64,000 bases of DNA, taken from positions 496,001 to 560,000 of the forward strand of contig NZ_BSND01000005.1 of the NCBI RefSeq assembly GCF_030159795.1, read 5' to 3'. Every line of letters starts with the position of its first letter. Position 1 is the stretch's first letter. The position numbers and the translations under genes are program-made. This document shows, in pieces, positions 1 to 9,961 of the stretch. A model generated the notes under the pieces. That model had not been told where the DNA came from. It did no database searches and saw nothing but the letters and a program-made list of their open reading frames with translations. The stretch comes from Methylophaga thalassica. GTDB lineage: Bacteria; Pseudomonadota; Gammaproteobacteria; Nitrosococcales; Methylophagaceae.

Positions 1-88
1 AAAGTTTGAGGTGGTGTTTGAATACGACAAAGTAATTCATTCTGTTGTCGTCAAATAAATATCGAGACCACTAAATTAGATAGTCGCG

Positions 89-610
89 TTAATCGTCCTG
101 ACTTGGTGCAGAATCAATATTCAAAAACCGTTTTAATGCCCATTTCGGCAGCGTTCCCATCCTTGCATGATGCAAAGAATCAGACTCAATAACAATCAAC
201 ACCAATACACTGACCAGCGTTGGCAAAATTCCCAGACCACCGATCATGGCATAGACAGCTTCTTTCATCATGCCAAGATGCATATGACCGAGCACACCCA
301 GGGTCGACACGCTGACAAGCAGTAGAAGAATCATCATAAAAAAACGACTCCAACGACGTGCTACTTGCCAATGTGCCCAGACAAACTCACCCTCTTCACG
401 TTTGACCCGACTCGATCGCCAGTAGGTATATCCCAGTGCCAAAAAAGAAATTAATGGCACCAGGAATAAATACTTCATATACGTTGGACCAAACGTAGAT
501 ATCGCGGTAAACACCAGAATATGATTGCCAATCAGGTTGCTTAGAAAAATATCATGAGGCAACTTGGCACGAGCAATCTCTGTTTCGGTTGGTTCCGCGA
601 AATGCGTCAT
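89..610 (-). CDS. small multi-pass membrane protein of unknown function
   Basis: A 173-residue protein I do not recognise. Hydrophobic stretches near residues 24-42, 44-64, 88-108 and 117-142 suggest four membrane segments. The basic patch between the second and third (RSSRVKREEGE) probably marks a cytoplasmic loop. It begins 5 bp after the thrC stop and so is probably the last gene of the alaC-hom-thrC operon. No motif links it to threonine synthesis; an amino-acid transport or export role would be speculation from position only. Confidence 0.6.
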   Translation of the reverse strand: MTHFAEPTETEIARAKLPHDIFLSNLIGNHILVFTAISTFGPTYMKYLFLVPLISFLALGYTYWRSSRVKREEGEFVWAHWQVARRWSRFFMMILLLLVSVSTLGVLGHMHLGMMKEAVYAMIGGLGILPTLVSVLVLIVIESDSLHHARMGTLPKWALKRFLNIDSAPSQDD

Positions 611-615
611 ATCGA

Positions 616-1758
616 TTACGCCATATTGTTCAAAATGGCTTCACGCACGGCATCAAGCTCAGCATTTACGGTAACAACAGCAGATGTACTTTGTTTGATC
701 GCTGTGTCAGGATCTTTTAAGCCGTGACCCGTTAAAGTACAAACAATAGTGCTGCCTTCAGGGATTTTGCCTGATTTAATATCACGCATAGCTCCCGCCA
801 AAGATGTTGCTGAAGCAGGCTCACAGAACACACCTTCTTTTTCAGCTAATAACTTCTGCGCAGCCAGAATTTCTTCATCAGAGCACTCATCAAACCAACC
901 GCCCGACTCTTCTTTCACCTGCCAGGCTTTATCCCAGCTTTGCGGGTGACCGATACGAATTGCTGTGGCGACTGTTTCAGGATCATCTACCATATGACCA
1001 CGCATGAAAGGCGCACTGCCAGCCGCCTGATAACCAATCATCTTAGGACGATTGCCGACAATGGCACCACCCGCATATTTACATTTACCACCACAATAAG
1101 CACATGAATCGGTGACATGATCACCTGAATTACATGAATACTCACAGTAGCCAATCCAGTGAGCCGTAATATTACCGGCATTCCCTACAGGCAAACAGTG
1201 ATAGTCAGGCGCTCGGCCCAGTTCTTCGACAATTTCAAAGGCCGCTGTTTTCTGTCCTTGTAAACGATATGGGTTTATCGAGTTCACAATAGTCACCGGC
1301 GCATGTTCAGCGACTTCTTTGACTAACTGCATGCCCTGATCAAAGTTGCCTTTGATTTGAATAACGGTTGCACCGTGCATCATTGCCTGGGCCAGTTTGC
1401 CTTGTGCGATTTTGCCGTCTGGGATAAGTACAAATGCAGCGATGCCTGCACGTGCAGCATAAGCCGCAGCCGCAGCCGATGTATTACCTGTTGAGGCACA
1501 GATAATCGCTTTACTTCCCTCTTCTACCGCTTTGGTCACAGCCATGGTCATACCACGATCTTTAAATGACCCCGTTGGGTTCAGACCTTCGTACTTCACA
1601 TAAATATCGACATCCTTACCCAGCTCTTTGGTAATGTGGTTGAGCTTAATAAGCGGGGTATTGCCTTCACCAAGACTGATCAGGCGGGTATCGTCATTGA
1701 CTGGTAAACGGTCGCGATAGCGCTCAATGAGTCCAGTGTAACGTGGTCGAAATGACAT
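616..1758 (-). CDS. thrC: threonine synthase
   Basis: Converts O-phosphohomoserine to threonine and phosphate using PLP, the last step of threonine synthesis in the cytoplasm. It is a fold-type II PLP enzyme of 380 residues; the Schiff-base lysine is K66 in GSFKDRG, and the cofactor phosphate loop is VGNAGN near 191-196. An unusual cysteine-rich insert at about residues 204-227 (C205, C209, C219, C222, C226) sits where shorter family members have a simple loop, and resembles a zinc-ribbon or metal knuckle. It lies 34 bp downstream of hom, the enzyme two steps earlier, so the two are probably cotranscribed. Confidence 0.95.
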   Translation of the reverse strand: MSFRPRYTGLIERYRDRLPVNDDTRLISLGEGNTPLIKLNHITKELGKDVDIYVKYEGLNPTGSFKDRGMTMAVTKAVEEGSKAIICASTGNTSAAAAAYAARAGIAAFVLIPDGKIAQGKLAQAMMHGATVIQIKGNFDQGMQLVKEVAEHAPVTIVNSINPYRLQGQKTAAFEIVEELGRAPDYHCLPVGNAGNITAHWIGYCEYSCNSGDHVTDSCAYCGGKCKYAGGAIVGNRPKMIGYQAAGSAPFMRGHMVDDPETVATAIRIGHPQSWDKAWQVKEESGGWFDECSDEEILAAQKLLAEKEGVFCEPASATSLAGAMRDIKSGKIPEGSTIVCTLTGHGLKDPDTAIKQSTSAVVTVNAELDAVREAILNNMA

Positions 1759-1792
1759 AATAATTTCCTCTAAATGAATTCTTTATACAGGC

Positions 1793-3106
1793 TTAACCAC
1801 CGAGAGATTCCATGCGAATACGCATAATAGAATCCGGCACCGTATCCAATGCCTCAATTTGTGCAATGGCCTGGTCCATATTTTTCTCTACCACAGCTTG
1901 GGTCAACATGATAATCGGTACCATGCCTTCATGTTCTTCAGGCTGCTTTTGCAAGATAGCTTCAATATTGATGCCCTCATTGCTCAAAATACGGGTTATA
2001 TCGGCTAACACACCCGGCTTGTCTAAGGTATGAATACGTAAATAATACGATGTCACCACTTCTGACATAGGCAGAATCGGCGTGTCTTTTAATGCATCAG
2101 GCTGGAAGGCCAAATGGGGTACGCGATTTTCAGGATCAGTGGTCAAAGCACGAACGATATCCACGATATCTGCGACAACGGCTGAAGCCGTGGCTTCTGA
2201 ACCTGCACCTGCACCGTAATAGAGTGTTGGGCCAACTGCATCACCTTTCACCACAACCGCGTTCATCACACCATTTACATTGGCTAATAAACGTCGCTGC
2301 GGAATCAAGGTCGGGTGGACTCTTAGTTCCACACCAGCTGTGGTTTTCTTCGCAATACCCAGGTGTTTAATGCGGTAACCCAATTCATTGGCGTTCAGCA
2401 CATCTTCTTGCGCTATACGGCTGATACCTTCGGTGTAGCATTTATCAAACTGCAACGGTATACCAAATGCAATGGAAGCCATAATGGTGAGTTTATGCGC
2501 CGCATCAATACCTTCAATATCAAACGTAGGATCCGCTTCGGCATAACCCAGCGCCTGTGCTTCCGCTAAAACGTCAGCAAAATCACGACCTTTTTCCCGC
2601 ATTTCAGTCAGGATAAAGTTACCTGTACCGTTGATAATGCCTGCCAGCCATTCAATGCGGTTACCAGCCAGACCTTCACGCATGGCTTTGATAATCGGAA
2701 TACCACCAGCAACTGCCGCTTCGAAGGAGATTGTGACGCCTTTTTCCTGAGCAAGCTCAAATAGCTCATTACCATGTATGGCAATAAGCGCTTTGTTGGC
2801 TGTCACGACATGCTTGCCATTTTCGATGGCTTTAATCACCAACTCTTTAGCAACACCTGTACCGCCAATCAATTCAACAACAATCTGAATCTCAGGATCG
2901 TTGATGATGTCAAAAGCATCATCCGTTAAATTGATAGCAGAAGTGTCACAGCCTTTAGGTTTATCAAGGTCACGATCAGCAGCGCGATATATTTCAATAT
3001 CACGGCCTGCACGACGACTGATTTCTCTCGAGTTCCGGGTTAATACGTTGACAGTACCACTACCAACCGTTCCTAAACCCAGAATTCCGATTTTTACTGA
3101 TTGCAC
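1793..3106 (-). CDS. hom: homoserine dehydrogenase
   Basis: Reduces aspartate semialdehyde to homoserine with NAD(P)H, at the branch to threonine and methionine. The 437-residue protein has an N-terminal Rossmann motif GLGTVG (residues 10-15), the catalytic domain with a GGTGV and NGTGN stretch, and a C-terminal ACT domain beginning near the YYLRIHTLDKPGVLADI region, which in the family senses threonine. It is monofunctional, with no aspartokinase fused. It starts 8 bp after the aminotransferase stop and precedes thrC. Confidence 0.95.
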   Translation of the reverse strand: MQSVKIGILGLGTVGSGTVNVLTRNSREISRRAGRDIEIYRAADRDLDKPKGCDTSAINLTDDAFDIINDPEIQIVVELIGGTGVAKELVIKAIENGKHVVTANKALIAIHGNELFELAQEKGVTISFEAAVAGGIPIIKAMREGLAGNRIEWLAGIINGTGNFILTEMREKGRDFADVLAEAQALGYAEADPTFDIEGIDAAHKLTIMASIAFGIPLQFDKCYTEGISRIAQEDVLNANELGYRIKHLGIAKKTTAGVELRVHPTLIPQRRLLANVNGVMNAVVVKGDAVGPTLYYGAGAGSEATASAVVADIVDIVRALTTDPENRVPHLAFQPDALKDTPILPMSEVVTSYYLRIHTLDKPGVLADITRILSNEGINIEAILQKQPEEHEGMVPIIMLTQAVVEKNMDQAIAQIEALDTVPDSIMRIRMESLGG

Positions 3107-3114
3107 TCTGCCCC

Positions 3115-4293
3115 CTACGGTTTTCTCATCATGTCACGGATCCCACGGATCGCCTGACGTGTACGATGTTCATTTTCAATCAATCCAAAGCGTACATAAT
3201 CATCCCCGTACTCACCAAAACCAATACCTGGTGATACAGCGACTTTCGCTTCTTTCAATAATTTTTTACTAAATTCTAATGAGCCAAGCTCACGATATTT
3301 CTCAGGAATCTTCGCCCAGACAAACATGGTGGCTTTGGGTTTTTCTACCTGCCAGCCAATGGCATTCAGTCCATCACATAAAACATCACGACGACTTCTG
3401 TAAGTTTCCACAATTTCATCAACACAGTCCTGTGGCCCTTCCAGAGCGGTAATGGCTGCTACCTGAATCGGCGTAAACATACCGTAGTCCAGATAAGACT
3501 TCATTCGTGCCAGTGCAGCGACTAATGTCGGATTACCAGACATAAAGCCCACACGCCAGCCAGGCATATTGTACGTTTTTGACAGGGTATAAAACTCAAC
3601 AGCGACTTCTTTCGCGCCCGGCACTTGTAAAATGGACGGCGCTTTATAGCCATCAAATACAATTTCACCATAAGCCAGATCATGAATCACCCAGATTTTA
3701 TGCTCGCGGGCAAAGTCGACTACCCGTTGGAAAAAGTCCAAATCAACACATTGTGTTGTCGGGTTGCCAGGGAAATTCAGCACCAGCATTTTGGGTTTAG
3801 GCCATGAATCCTTAACCGATTTTTCCAGCTCAGCAAAAAAGTCGACATCAGGCGTCAATGGCACATGGCGGATATCTGCGCCCGCGATAACAAAGCCATA
3901 AGGATGAATCGGATAAGCGGGGTTAGGCACTAATACCGCATCACCAGGACCGACAGTAGCTAGTGCTAGATGCGCTAAACCTTCTTTAGAGCCGATAGTA
4001 ACAATGCATTCAGTTTCCGGATCAAGTTCGACATCAAACTTACGTTTGTACCAGCCCGCGCAAGCTTTACGTAACCTGGGAATACCACGAGAAACCGAAT
4101 AACGGTGGGTATCTGGCCGCTGCGCCGCCTCGACCAGTTTTTCTACAATATGTGCGGGTGCAGGGCGATCGGGGTTACCCATACCAAAATCAATGATATC
4201 CTCACCACGCGCACGTGCTTTTGCTTTCAAATCATTTACAATGTTGAAAACGTAGGGCGGAAGGCGTTTAATTCTTGGAAATTCGTCGTTCAA
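3115..4293 (-). CDS. alaC: alanine-type PLP aminotransferase (AlaC family)
   Basis: A class I/II PLP aminotransferase of 392 residues. The PLP lysine is K239 in [16 protein letters not shown]177 (NFPGNPT), D205 and Y208 fit the cofactor pocket. It resembles the AlaC/YfdZ group, which moves amino groups between alanine or glutamate and 2-oxo acids, and which often sits directly upstream of hom. It is the first gene of the operon; its promoter must lie in the 95-bp divergent gap shared with the HDOD gene. Exact substrate is uncertain. Confidence 0.85.
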   Translation of the reverse strand: MNDEFPRIKRLPPYVFNIVNDLKAKARARGEDIIDFGMGNPDRPAPAHIVEKLVEAAQRPDTHRYSVSRGIPRLRKACAGWYKRKFDVELDPETECIVTIGSKEGLAHLALATVGPGDAVLVPNPAYPIHPYGFVIAGADIRHVPLTPDVDFFAELEKSVKDSWPKPKMLVLNFPGNPTTQCVDLDFFQRVVDFAREHKIWVIHDLAYGEIVFDGYKAPSILQVPGAKEVAVEFYTLSKTYNMPGWRVGFMSGNPTLVAALARMKSYLDYGMFTPIQVAAITALEGPQDCVDEIVETYRSRRDVLCDGLNAIGWQVEKPKATMFVWAKIPEKYRELGSLEFSKKLLKEAKVAVSPGIGFGEYGDDYVRFGLIENEHRTRQAIRGIRDMMRKP

Positions 4294-4388
4294 CTGAATA
4301 CCTGCGATAAGCTAAAAACTGTCGGCAAACTAAGCAAAATAACTGAAATTAATAAACACTTCAAATTCATTTATCAGAAGCGATTACT

Positions 4389-5237
4389 ATGAGCCAGCAA
4401 GACCTATTTTATAACAAAATCCTGAAAGATCTTGAGGACGGTAAACTTCTTCTACCGACATTGCCAGAAGTGGCCTTGAAGGTGAGAGAAGTTGTCGATG
4501 ATCCAGATGCCACTGCAGTGCAATTGGCAGATATTATTGTAACCGATCCTGCCCTGTCAGCGCGCTTATTAAAAGTTGCCAATAGTCCGCTATACCGTGG
4601 CCGAGTCCCGATTGAAAGTATCCACATGGCCGTGCCAAGACTGGGACTTACAATGGTGCGTAATATCGTTACCAGTCTGATGATGGAACAAATGTTTAAA
4701 GCGACCAATAAACGTTTAGAAAAACGTTTAAAAACACTCTGGGAGCATAGCACTAAGGTTTCTGCGCAGAGTCAGGTGCTGGCCAGCAAACTTCCCAAAA
4801 TGAATACAGATGAAGCGATGTTAGCGGGCTTAATTCACTCCATAGGCACACTCCCTATTCTAATGCAGGCCCAAGACGAACCCGGTTTATTAGAAAATCC
4901 GCAGCGTTTAGACCAGATTATCGATAATCTTTATCCGCGTATTGGCGCAGCAATCCTCCGCAAATGGGAATTTCCACAAAGTTTGGTTGAGGTCGCCGCT
5001 GAACATAAAAATCTCAATCGTAATAGTGGTCCTTCCGGTCCTGATTTAGTCGATGTGGTGCAAGTTGCCTACCTTCAAAGCTTATTTGATACTGAAAAAG
5101 CACTAGACCCGCTCACATTAAATAAAGTGATTTCTTTCGAGAAAGTGGGTGCAGATACAGGTCTGACTGTATATGAAATTGACGAAAATAGTGAAGAATA
5201 TCTGGAAGCATTAGCTTTATTTAACATCAAACCTTAA
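4389..5237 (+). CDS. HDOD-domain signalling protein
   Basis: A 282-residue soluble protein. Residues about 20-215 form an HDOD domain, an HD-related fold without nuclease chemistry found in bacterial signalling and regulatory proteins; the pattern LPTLPEVALKVREVVDDPDATAVQLADII is typical of its start. No receiver, GGDEF or EAL domain is attached, so its partner cannot be read from the sequence. It is monocistronic: divergent from alaC and followed at once by an intrinsic terminator. Confidence 0.85.
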   Translation: MSQQDLFYNKILKDLEDGKLLLPTLPEVALKVREVVDDPDATAVQLADIIVTDPALSARLLKVANSPLYRGRVPIESIHMAVPRLGLTMVRNIVTSLMMEQMFKATNKRLEKRLKTLWEHSTKVSAQSQVLASKLPKMNTDEAMLAGLIHSIGTLPILMQAQDEPGLLENPQRLDQIIDNLYPRIGAAILRKWEFPQSLVEVAAEHKNLNRNSGPSGPDLVDVVQVAYLQSLFDTEKALDPLTLNKVISFEKVGADTGLTVYEIDENSEEYLEALALFNIKP

Positions 5238-5253
5238 AACTAAATTTATGCAT

Positions 5254-5276
5254 AAGGGGCAGTCATACTGCCCTTT
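5254..5276 (+). terminator. intrinsic terminator of the HDOD gene
   Basis: Stem GGGCAGT (5257-5263), loop CAT, stem ACTGCCC (5267-5273), followed by TTTTTG. It lies 17 bp after the HDOD stop. It also shows that an upstream ATG at 5248, in frame with the next gene, is not the start of that gene. Confidence 0.85.
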
Positions 5277-5313
5277 TTGTTTATTTGGAAGCAAAGAGAC
5301 AGAACTGTGTGAT

Positions 5314-5847
5314 ATGCATATTCTCCACTTAGAGATTAATCGGTTAAACCGCTATTTATGGCGCTTCATAATTCTGTCCTTACTCAATCTGCTCGCTGCT
5401 TGTCAGACGAGTCCTCCCGACTATAGTTATAGCCCTCCACCACAAGCCATTGCTACGCCTGATCAGCAACAAACGCTTAGTCTGCTTTATCGTCAATATC
5501 AACAATGGGCAAGCACCCCTTACCGTTTAGGTGGTAATAGTCACTCTGGTATAGATTGCTCTGCTTTTGTACAGCAGACGTATCAAACACTATTTGGCAT
5601 CCCTATGCCCAGAACAACGTCGCAACAAATCCTGCAGGGGCATCCGATAAAACGAAGCGAACTCAAATCTGGGGACTTGGTTTTTTTCCGTAAGGGCAGT
5701 CATGTCGGAATTTATCTAGAAGACGATAAATTTTTGCATGTGTCCACCAAAGTCGGCGTTACTATTTCCAGTATGCACAACAGCTACTGGTCACGTTATT
5801 TTTGGCAAGCAGTGCGTGTCAAACCAGTTATCACTATTTCACCATAG
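5314..5847 (+). CDS. NlpC/P60 family lipoprotein (peptidoglycan endopeptidase)
   Basis: A 177-residue putative D,L-endopeptidase that cuts peptide stems of peptidoglycan in the periplasm. The start is placed at the ATG at 5314 because the longer frame would begin inside the preceding terminator. A signal peptide ends in the lipobox LAAC with lipidated C30. The catalytic set of the NlpC/P60 fold is visible: C82 in GIDCSAF, H130 in GSHVGIY and H142 in FLHVS. It resembles Spr/MepS-type enzymes. It is monocistronic as far as can be seen. Confidence 0.88.
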   Translation: MHILHLEINRLNRYLWRFIILSLLNLLAACQTSPPDYSYSPPPQAIATPDQQQTLSLLYRQYQQWASTPYRLGGNSHSGIDCSAFVQQTYQTLFGIPMPRTTSQQILQGHPIKRSELKSGDLVFFRKGSHVGIYLEDDKFLHVSTKVGVTISSMHNSYWSRYFWQAVRVKPVITISP

Positions 5848-5930
5848 ACGCATTGCTATATTGAGAAACTCGCGGCAATATGTGCGAGATTCATTATTCA
5901 GTGATGAATAAAACTCTAGGAGAACGTCTC

Positions 5931-6374
5931 ATGTTTCAACGCGCTTATATGTTACTGATCTGTTTTAGTCTGACCATTATCAGTTTCCCCGTTCTTGCTG
6001 AAACACCTAACCTCCACCCCGGCATTTGGGCTCATACCACAACCACAACCATCGAAGGCCCGATGTCACTGCAACCACAAACCAGCACCAATCAGGAATG
6101 TCTGACCCAGGCTCAGATTGATAAAGGTGTGAATATGTTGGAAATACCTCAGCAGTGTATTGTTCAAAAAGTAAAGGTATTACGGGATAGTGCTGACTTT
6201 GCTGTTGACTGTGATATTCAAGGTATAAAAAATCACTTTATCGGCCACACTAATTTCCACGGTGATCATATGGATGGTCAAATGAGCAGTGAAATGAATA
6301 GTCCGATGGGGGTGATGGTGATGAAGATGAATTTTACCGCAAAACGGATTGGTGCATGTCCGGCGGCTGAATAA
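5931..6374 (+). CDS. DUF3617-like periplasmic protein
   Basis: A 147-residue secreted protein with a clear signal peptide ending near VLAET. The start at 5931 is favoured over upstream in-frame ATGs by the Shine-Dalgarno AGGAGAA 7 bp before it. The mature part (LHPGIWAHTTTT..., two or three conserved cysteines, methionine-rich C-terminus MDGQMSSEMNSPMGVMVMKM) fits the DUF3617 family, whose function is not established. The methionine- and histidine-rich tail could bind metal, but this is only a suggestion. Confidence 0.7.
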   Translation: MFQRAYMLLICFSLTIISFPVLAETPNLHPGIWAHTTTTTIEGPMSLQPQTSTNQECLTQAQIDKGVNMLEIPQQCIVQKVKVLRDSADFAVDCDIQGIKNHFIGHTNFHGDHMDGQMSSEMNSPMGVMVMKMNFTAKRIGACPAAE

Positions 6375-6427
6375 AAACTTTTGGGGTTCGTGCCTCTTAC
6401 AACCTCCCCCTGCAATAAAACAGAAAC

Positions 6428-6457
6428 AAAAAAGGCGAGTCAAAACTCGCCTTTTTT
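6428..6457. terminator. bidirectional terminator between the DUF3617 gene and lysS
   Basis: AAAAAGGCGAGT, loop CAAA, ACTCGCCTTTTTT. The stem has A and T runs on opposite sides, so it can end the plus-strand DUF3617 transcript and the minus-strand lysS transcript. Confidence 0.9.
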
Positions 6458-6473
6458 ATTAACTAATATATAA

Positions 6474-7967
6474 CTATTCAGGACGCATATGCGGGAATAA
6501 CAAGACGTCCCTTATAGAAGGTGAGTCTGTCAGTAACATCACCAGTCGATCAATACCGATACCCTCACCCGCGGTAGGTGGCATACCGTATTCAAGAGCA
6601 CGAATGTAATCGGCATCATAATGCATCGCTTCATCGTCACCGGCGTCTTTTTCTTCCACCTGTGCTTTGAAACGTTCCGCCTGATCTTCGGCATCATTAA
6701 GCTCTGAGAAGCCATTAGCAATTTCACGACCACCGACAAAAAATTCAAAACGGTCGGTCACAAACGGATCATTATCATTACGACGCGCTAATGGTGAGAC
6801 TTCGGTTGGATAAGCCGTGATGAAAGTCGGATCCATTAAACGGTGTTCAACGGTTTTTTCAAAAATCTCAATCTGGACTTTACCCAAACCATAACTGTCT
6901 TTCAGCGCGATATCTAATGATTTAGCGATTGCACGTGCAGACTCAATATCATCCAGTTGTTCAGCTTTTAATTCAGGATTGAAATGCAGAATCGACTCTT
7001 TCACGGTCATTCGGGTAAAGGGTTTGGCAAAATCAATGTCTAAACCTTGATAGTGCACTTGCGTTGTACCCAACACATCTTGCGTGATGGTACGCAGCAT
7101 ATCCTCAGTCAAATCCATTAATTCATGGTAGTCAGCATAGGCTTGGTAAAACTCCACCATGGTGAATTCTGGATTATGACGAGTCGATAAACCTTCGTTA
7201 CGGAAGTTACGATTGATTTCAAATACGCGTTCGAAACCACCGACTACCAGACGCTTCAGATAAAGCTCTGGGGCAATACGCAAGTATAAGCCCATATCCA
7301 GCGCATTGTGATGTGTCGTAAATGGACGGGCTGTGGCACCACCTGGAATTGCCTGCATCATCGGTGTTTCCACTTCCAGATAATCCTTGCTCATCAGGTA
7401 ACGACGAACACCATCAACAATTTTGGTACGAATACGGAACACATCACGACTGGCTTCGTTCATGATTAAATCAACATAGCGTTGACGATAGCGTGTTTCC
7501 TGATCCGATAATCCGTGGAATTTTTCTGGTAATGGTCTGAGCGATTTTGTTAAAAGCTGAATACTATCAACATGCACCGACAACTCGCCTTTCTGGGTAC
7601 GAAATAGTGTGCCTTCAGCACCGATAATATCGCCTAAATCCCAACTTTTAAATTGCGCATAGACACCTTCCGGTAATTCATCGCGTGCGACATACAACTG
7701 AATATTGCCAGACATATCACGAATGGTGGCAAAACTTGCTTTACCCATGACACGCTTGGTCATCATACGGCCGGCAATCTTCACGCGTAATGGATTTGCC
7801 TTTAATTTTTCAGCATCCCACTCTGCGTATTCTGCCTGTAATTCAGCGTTCATTACATTACGACGGAAGTCGTTAGGAAAAGCATTGCCCTGCTCTCTTA
7901 AGTCGGCCAGTTTTTCACGGCGTTGGGCAATTAATCGGTTTTCGTCCAATTCTGTTTCATTTGTCAT
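6474..7967 (-). CDS. lysS: lysyl-tRNA synthetase, class II
   Basis: Charges tRNA-Lys with lysine. The 497-residue protein has an N-terminal OB-fold anticodon-binding domain (about 60-150) and a class II catalytic core with motif 2 ([13 protein letters not shown]) and motif 3 ([11 protein letters not shown]). The start at 7967 ([12 protein letters not shown]) follows a GGAAA stretch; the longer frame to 8030 would run into prfB. It lies 13 bp after prfB, the common prfB-lysS pairing. Confidence 0.97.
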   Translation of the reverse strand: MTNETELDENRLIAQRREKLADLREQGNAFPNDFRRNVMNAELQAEYAEWDAEKLKANPLRVKIAGRMMTKRVMGKASFATIRDMSGNIQLYVARDELPEGVYAQFKSWDLGDIIGAEGTLFRTQKGELSVHVDSIQLLTKSLRPLPEKFHGLSDQETRYRQRYVDLIMNEASRDVFRIRTKIVDGVRRYLMSKDYLEVETPMMQAIPGGATARPFTTHHNALDMGLYLRIAPELYLKRLVVGGFERVFEINRNFRNEGLSTRHNPEFTMVEFYQAYADYHELMDLTEDMLRTITQDVLGTTQVHYQGLDIDFAKPFTRMTVKESILHFNPELKAEQLDDIESARAIAKSLDIALKDSYGLGKVQIEIFEKTVEHRLMDPTFITAYPTEVSPLARRNDNDPFVTDRFEFFVGGREIANGFSELNDAEDQAERFKAQVEEKDAGDDEAMHYDADYIRALEYGMPPTAGEGIGIDRLVMLLTDSPSIRDVLLFPHMRPE

Positions 7968-7980
7968 TCGGGTTTCCAGC

Positions 7981-9076
7981 TTATAATCCTGATTTGAGTG
8001 AGGCTTCAATAAATTGGTCCAGGTCACCATCTAAGACCGCTTGAGTATTGCCGGTTTCGACGCCTGTTCGCAGGTCCTTGATGCGGGACTGATCGAGCAC
8101 ATAAGAACGTATCTGACTGCCCCAGCCAATATCTGACTTCGACTCTTCAGCAGCCTGTTTCACTTCGTTTTGTTTCATCAACTCCAGTTCGTACAGTTTC
8201 GCACGTAACTGGTTCATTGCACGGTCTCTATTCTGATGCTGCGAGCGTTCGGTCTGACATTGCACCACCGTATTGGTAGGTACATGCGTAATACGAACAG
8301 CAGAATCCGTCGTATTAACATGCTGACCGCCGGCACCACTGGAACGATAAGTATCGGTTCTCAGATCTGCCGGGTTGATATCAATTTCAATGGTGTCATC
8401 CACTTCCGGATAAACGAATACCGATGCAAATGAGGTATGGCGACGCGCACCAGAATCAAACGGTGACTTACGAACCAGGCGGTGTACACCGGTTTCGGTC
8501 CGCAGCATACCAAAGGCATATTCGCCTTCAAACCGGACTGTGGCACTTTTAATACCCGCCACCTCACCAGCAGAGACTTCGATCAATTCGACTTTATAGT
8601 CTTGTGACTCACCCCAACGCAGATACATACGCAAAATCATGTTTGCCCAGTCTTGTGCCTCAGTTCCACCAGAACCTGACTGAATGTCCAGATAGGCATT
8701 GTTCTTATCCAGCTTACCGGAGAACATGCGTTGAAATTCCAGCTTTTCCAGACCTTTTTCTAATTCATTCAGATCAGCCTGGATCGCATCAAACGTGGCC
8801 TGATCATTATCTTCAACGGCTAATTCGAGTAATTCTTTTGCATCATCCAGCATGTCACGATGGCCGGATAAGGTGGTGACAATTTTTTCTAAACTCGCAC
8901 GTTCCTGCCCTAGTTTCTGGGCAGTTTCCGGATTTTCCCACACACTGGGCGACTCCAGTTCGCGCGTGACTTCAATTAATCGTTCAGCTTTCTCATCATA
9001 GTCAAAGATACCCCCTAAGATCGTCACTGCGATCCCGTAGGTCTTTGATTCGCTGCATCGTTGCGCCTAGTTCCAA
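7981..9076 (-). CDS. prfB: peptide chain release factor 2, with programmed +1 frameshift
   Basis: RF2 releases finished proteins at UGA and UAA. The gene is split in two frames. The upstream part begins at a TTG at 9076 (AGAGG at 9083-9087 is the ribosome site) and runs 24 codons to an in-frame TGA at 9002-9004. The second part continues from GAC at 9003 to 7981, giving 364 residues in total. The site is CTT TGA C preceded by AGGGGG (9011-9016) at the spacing known for autoregulated RF2 frameshifting. Downstream are SPF (KSPFDSG) and the GGQ motif (GAGGQHVN). It is intact, not a pseudogene. Confidence 0.95.
9001..9016 (-). promoter_or_regulatory. prfB: programmed +1 ribosomal frameshift site of prfB
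   Basis: On the minus strand: AGGGGG TAT CTT TGA C. The internal Shine-Dalgarno-like AGGGGG, the slippery CTT and the poorly terminating TGA C are all in place, so low RF2 activity should favour the shift and raise RF2 synthesis. Confidence 0.95.
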
Positions 9077-9168
9077 AGGTAACCTCTAGTAAATTTGATT
9101 GAACTACCGGCGAATCCGGCAAGCCACATATTGTAGCTGATTTGTCATAAAAATGGCGTACCCAGCGT

Positions 9169-9957
9169 TTATTGTTTGGGTAGAAAACGTTGTGGATCGA
9201 CAGGTTTACCATTACGACGAATTTCAAAATGCAGTTGGTATCGCTGAGTACCGGTCCGTCCTAATGTGGCAATCTTTTGCCCAGACTTCACAACCTCGCC
9301 CTCTTTCACTAACAAACGTTCGTTATGCGCATAGGCACTCAAGTAAACATCGTTATGTTTTATAATCAATAAGTTGCCATATCTCGGCAAACCATTACCA
9401 CTGTAAACCACTTTTCCTGAAGCGGCGGCGACTACCGGTTGCCCGGCTTTGCCAGAAATATCAATACCCTTACCACCTGAACTGCTATTGGAATATGTCG
9501 CAATCACCAGTCCATCCGTCGGCCAGCGCCATTGCAAGTTCTGGCTACCCGTATAGCTGGAGTTTGTTGAGGCAGTTGCTGGCTGGGAAGTTGGCTTCGC
9601 TTGTGTTTTAGGTTTTGGTGCAGGCGTCGTCGGCTTGGTCACTACTTTTTGTTTGCTGGAACTGGACGGCGCCCTAGTACTTGACGTAGAACCTCTGAAT
9701 TTTAACTTTTGTCCGACGTATATGGTGTAAGGAGACCGAATGCCATTAATACGCGCCAATTCCTTGTAATCCATTCCATAACGCCAACTTATGGAATACA
9801 GAGTATCGCCTTTTTTGACCGTATAAGAATAAGGCGTTTTGGCTATTTTCCGCTGATTGCTTTCATAACCATAGGAACCAACTGGCGCCAACGCCCGGCT
9901 TCCACCACCACAGGATGTTAAGGTAAAAACCAGTAGTAACGGCCAGATCCATTGCAT
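9169..9957 (-). CDS. nlpD: NlpD-type murein hydrolase activator lipoprotein
   Basis: A 262-residue outer-membrane lipoprotein; signal peptide with lipobox LTSC. Residues about 46-90 are a LysM peptidoglycan-binding module (YTVKKGDTLYSISWRYG), followed by a Ser/Thr/Pro/Lys-rich linker and a C-terminal M23/LytM domain (about 150-258). The canonical zinc ligands are not all present (for example GKGIDIS and KHNDVYLSAYAH), as in E. coli NlpD, which activates the amidase AmiC instead of cutting itself. It follows pcm and the YqaA gene in the classical surE-pcm-nlpD order. Confidence 0.9.
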   Translation of the reverse strand: MQWIWPLLLVFTLTSCGGGSRALAPVGSYGYESNQRKIAKTPYSYTVKKGDTLYSISWRYGMDYKELARINGIRSPYTIYVGQKLKFRGSTSSTRAPSSSSKQKVVTKPTTPAPKPKTQAKPTSQPATASTNSSYTGSQNLQWRWPTDGLVIATYSNSSSGGKGIDISGKAGQPVVAAASGKVVYSGNGLPRYGNLLIIKHNDVYLSAYAHNERLLVKEGEVVKSGQKIATLGRTGTQRYQLHFEIRRNGKPVDPQRFLPKQ

Positions 9958-9961
9958 AAAT

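Noticed and set aside
5248-5313. Longer N-terminus of the NlpC/P60 gene from ATG 5248
   Set aside because: The region is the HDOD terminator; the lipoprotein signal begins properly from 5314.
9001-9027. prfB as a broken gene or starting at ATG 9027
   Set aside because: The exact programmed frameshift signal is present, so the two-frame layout is normal.
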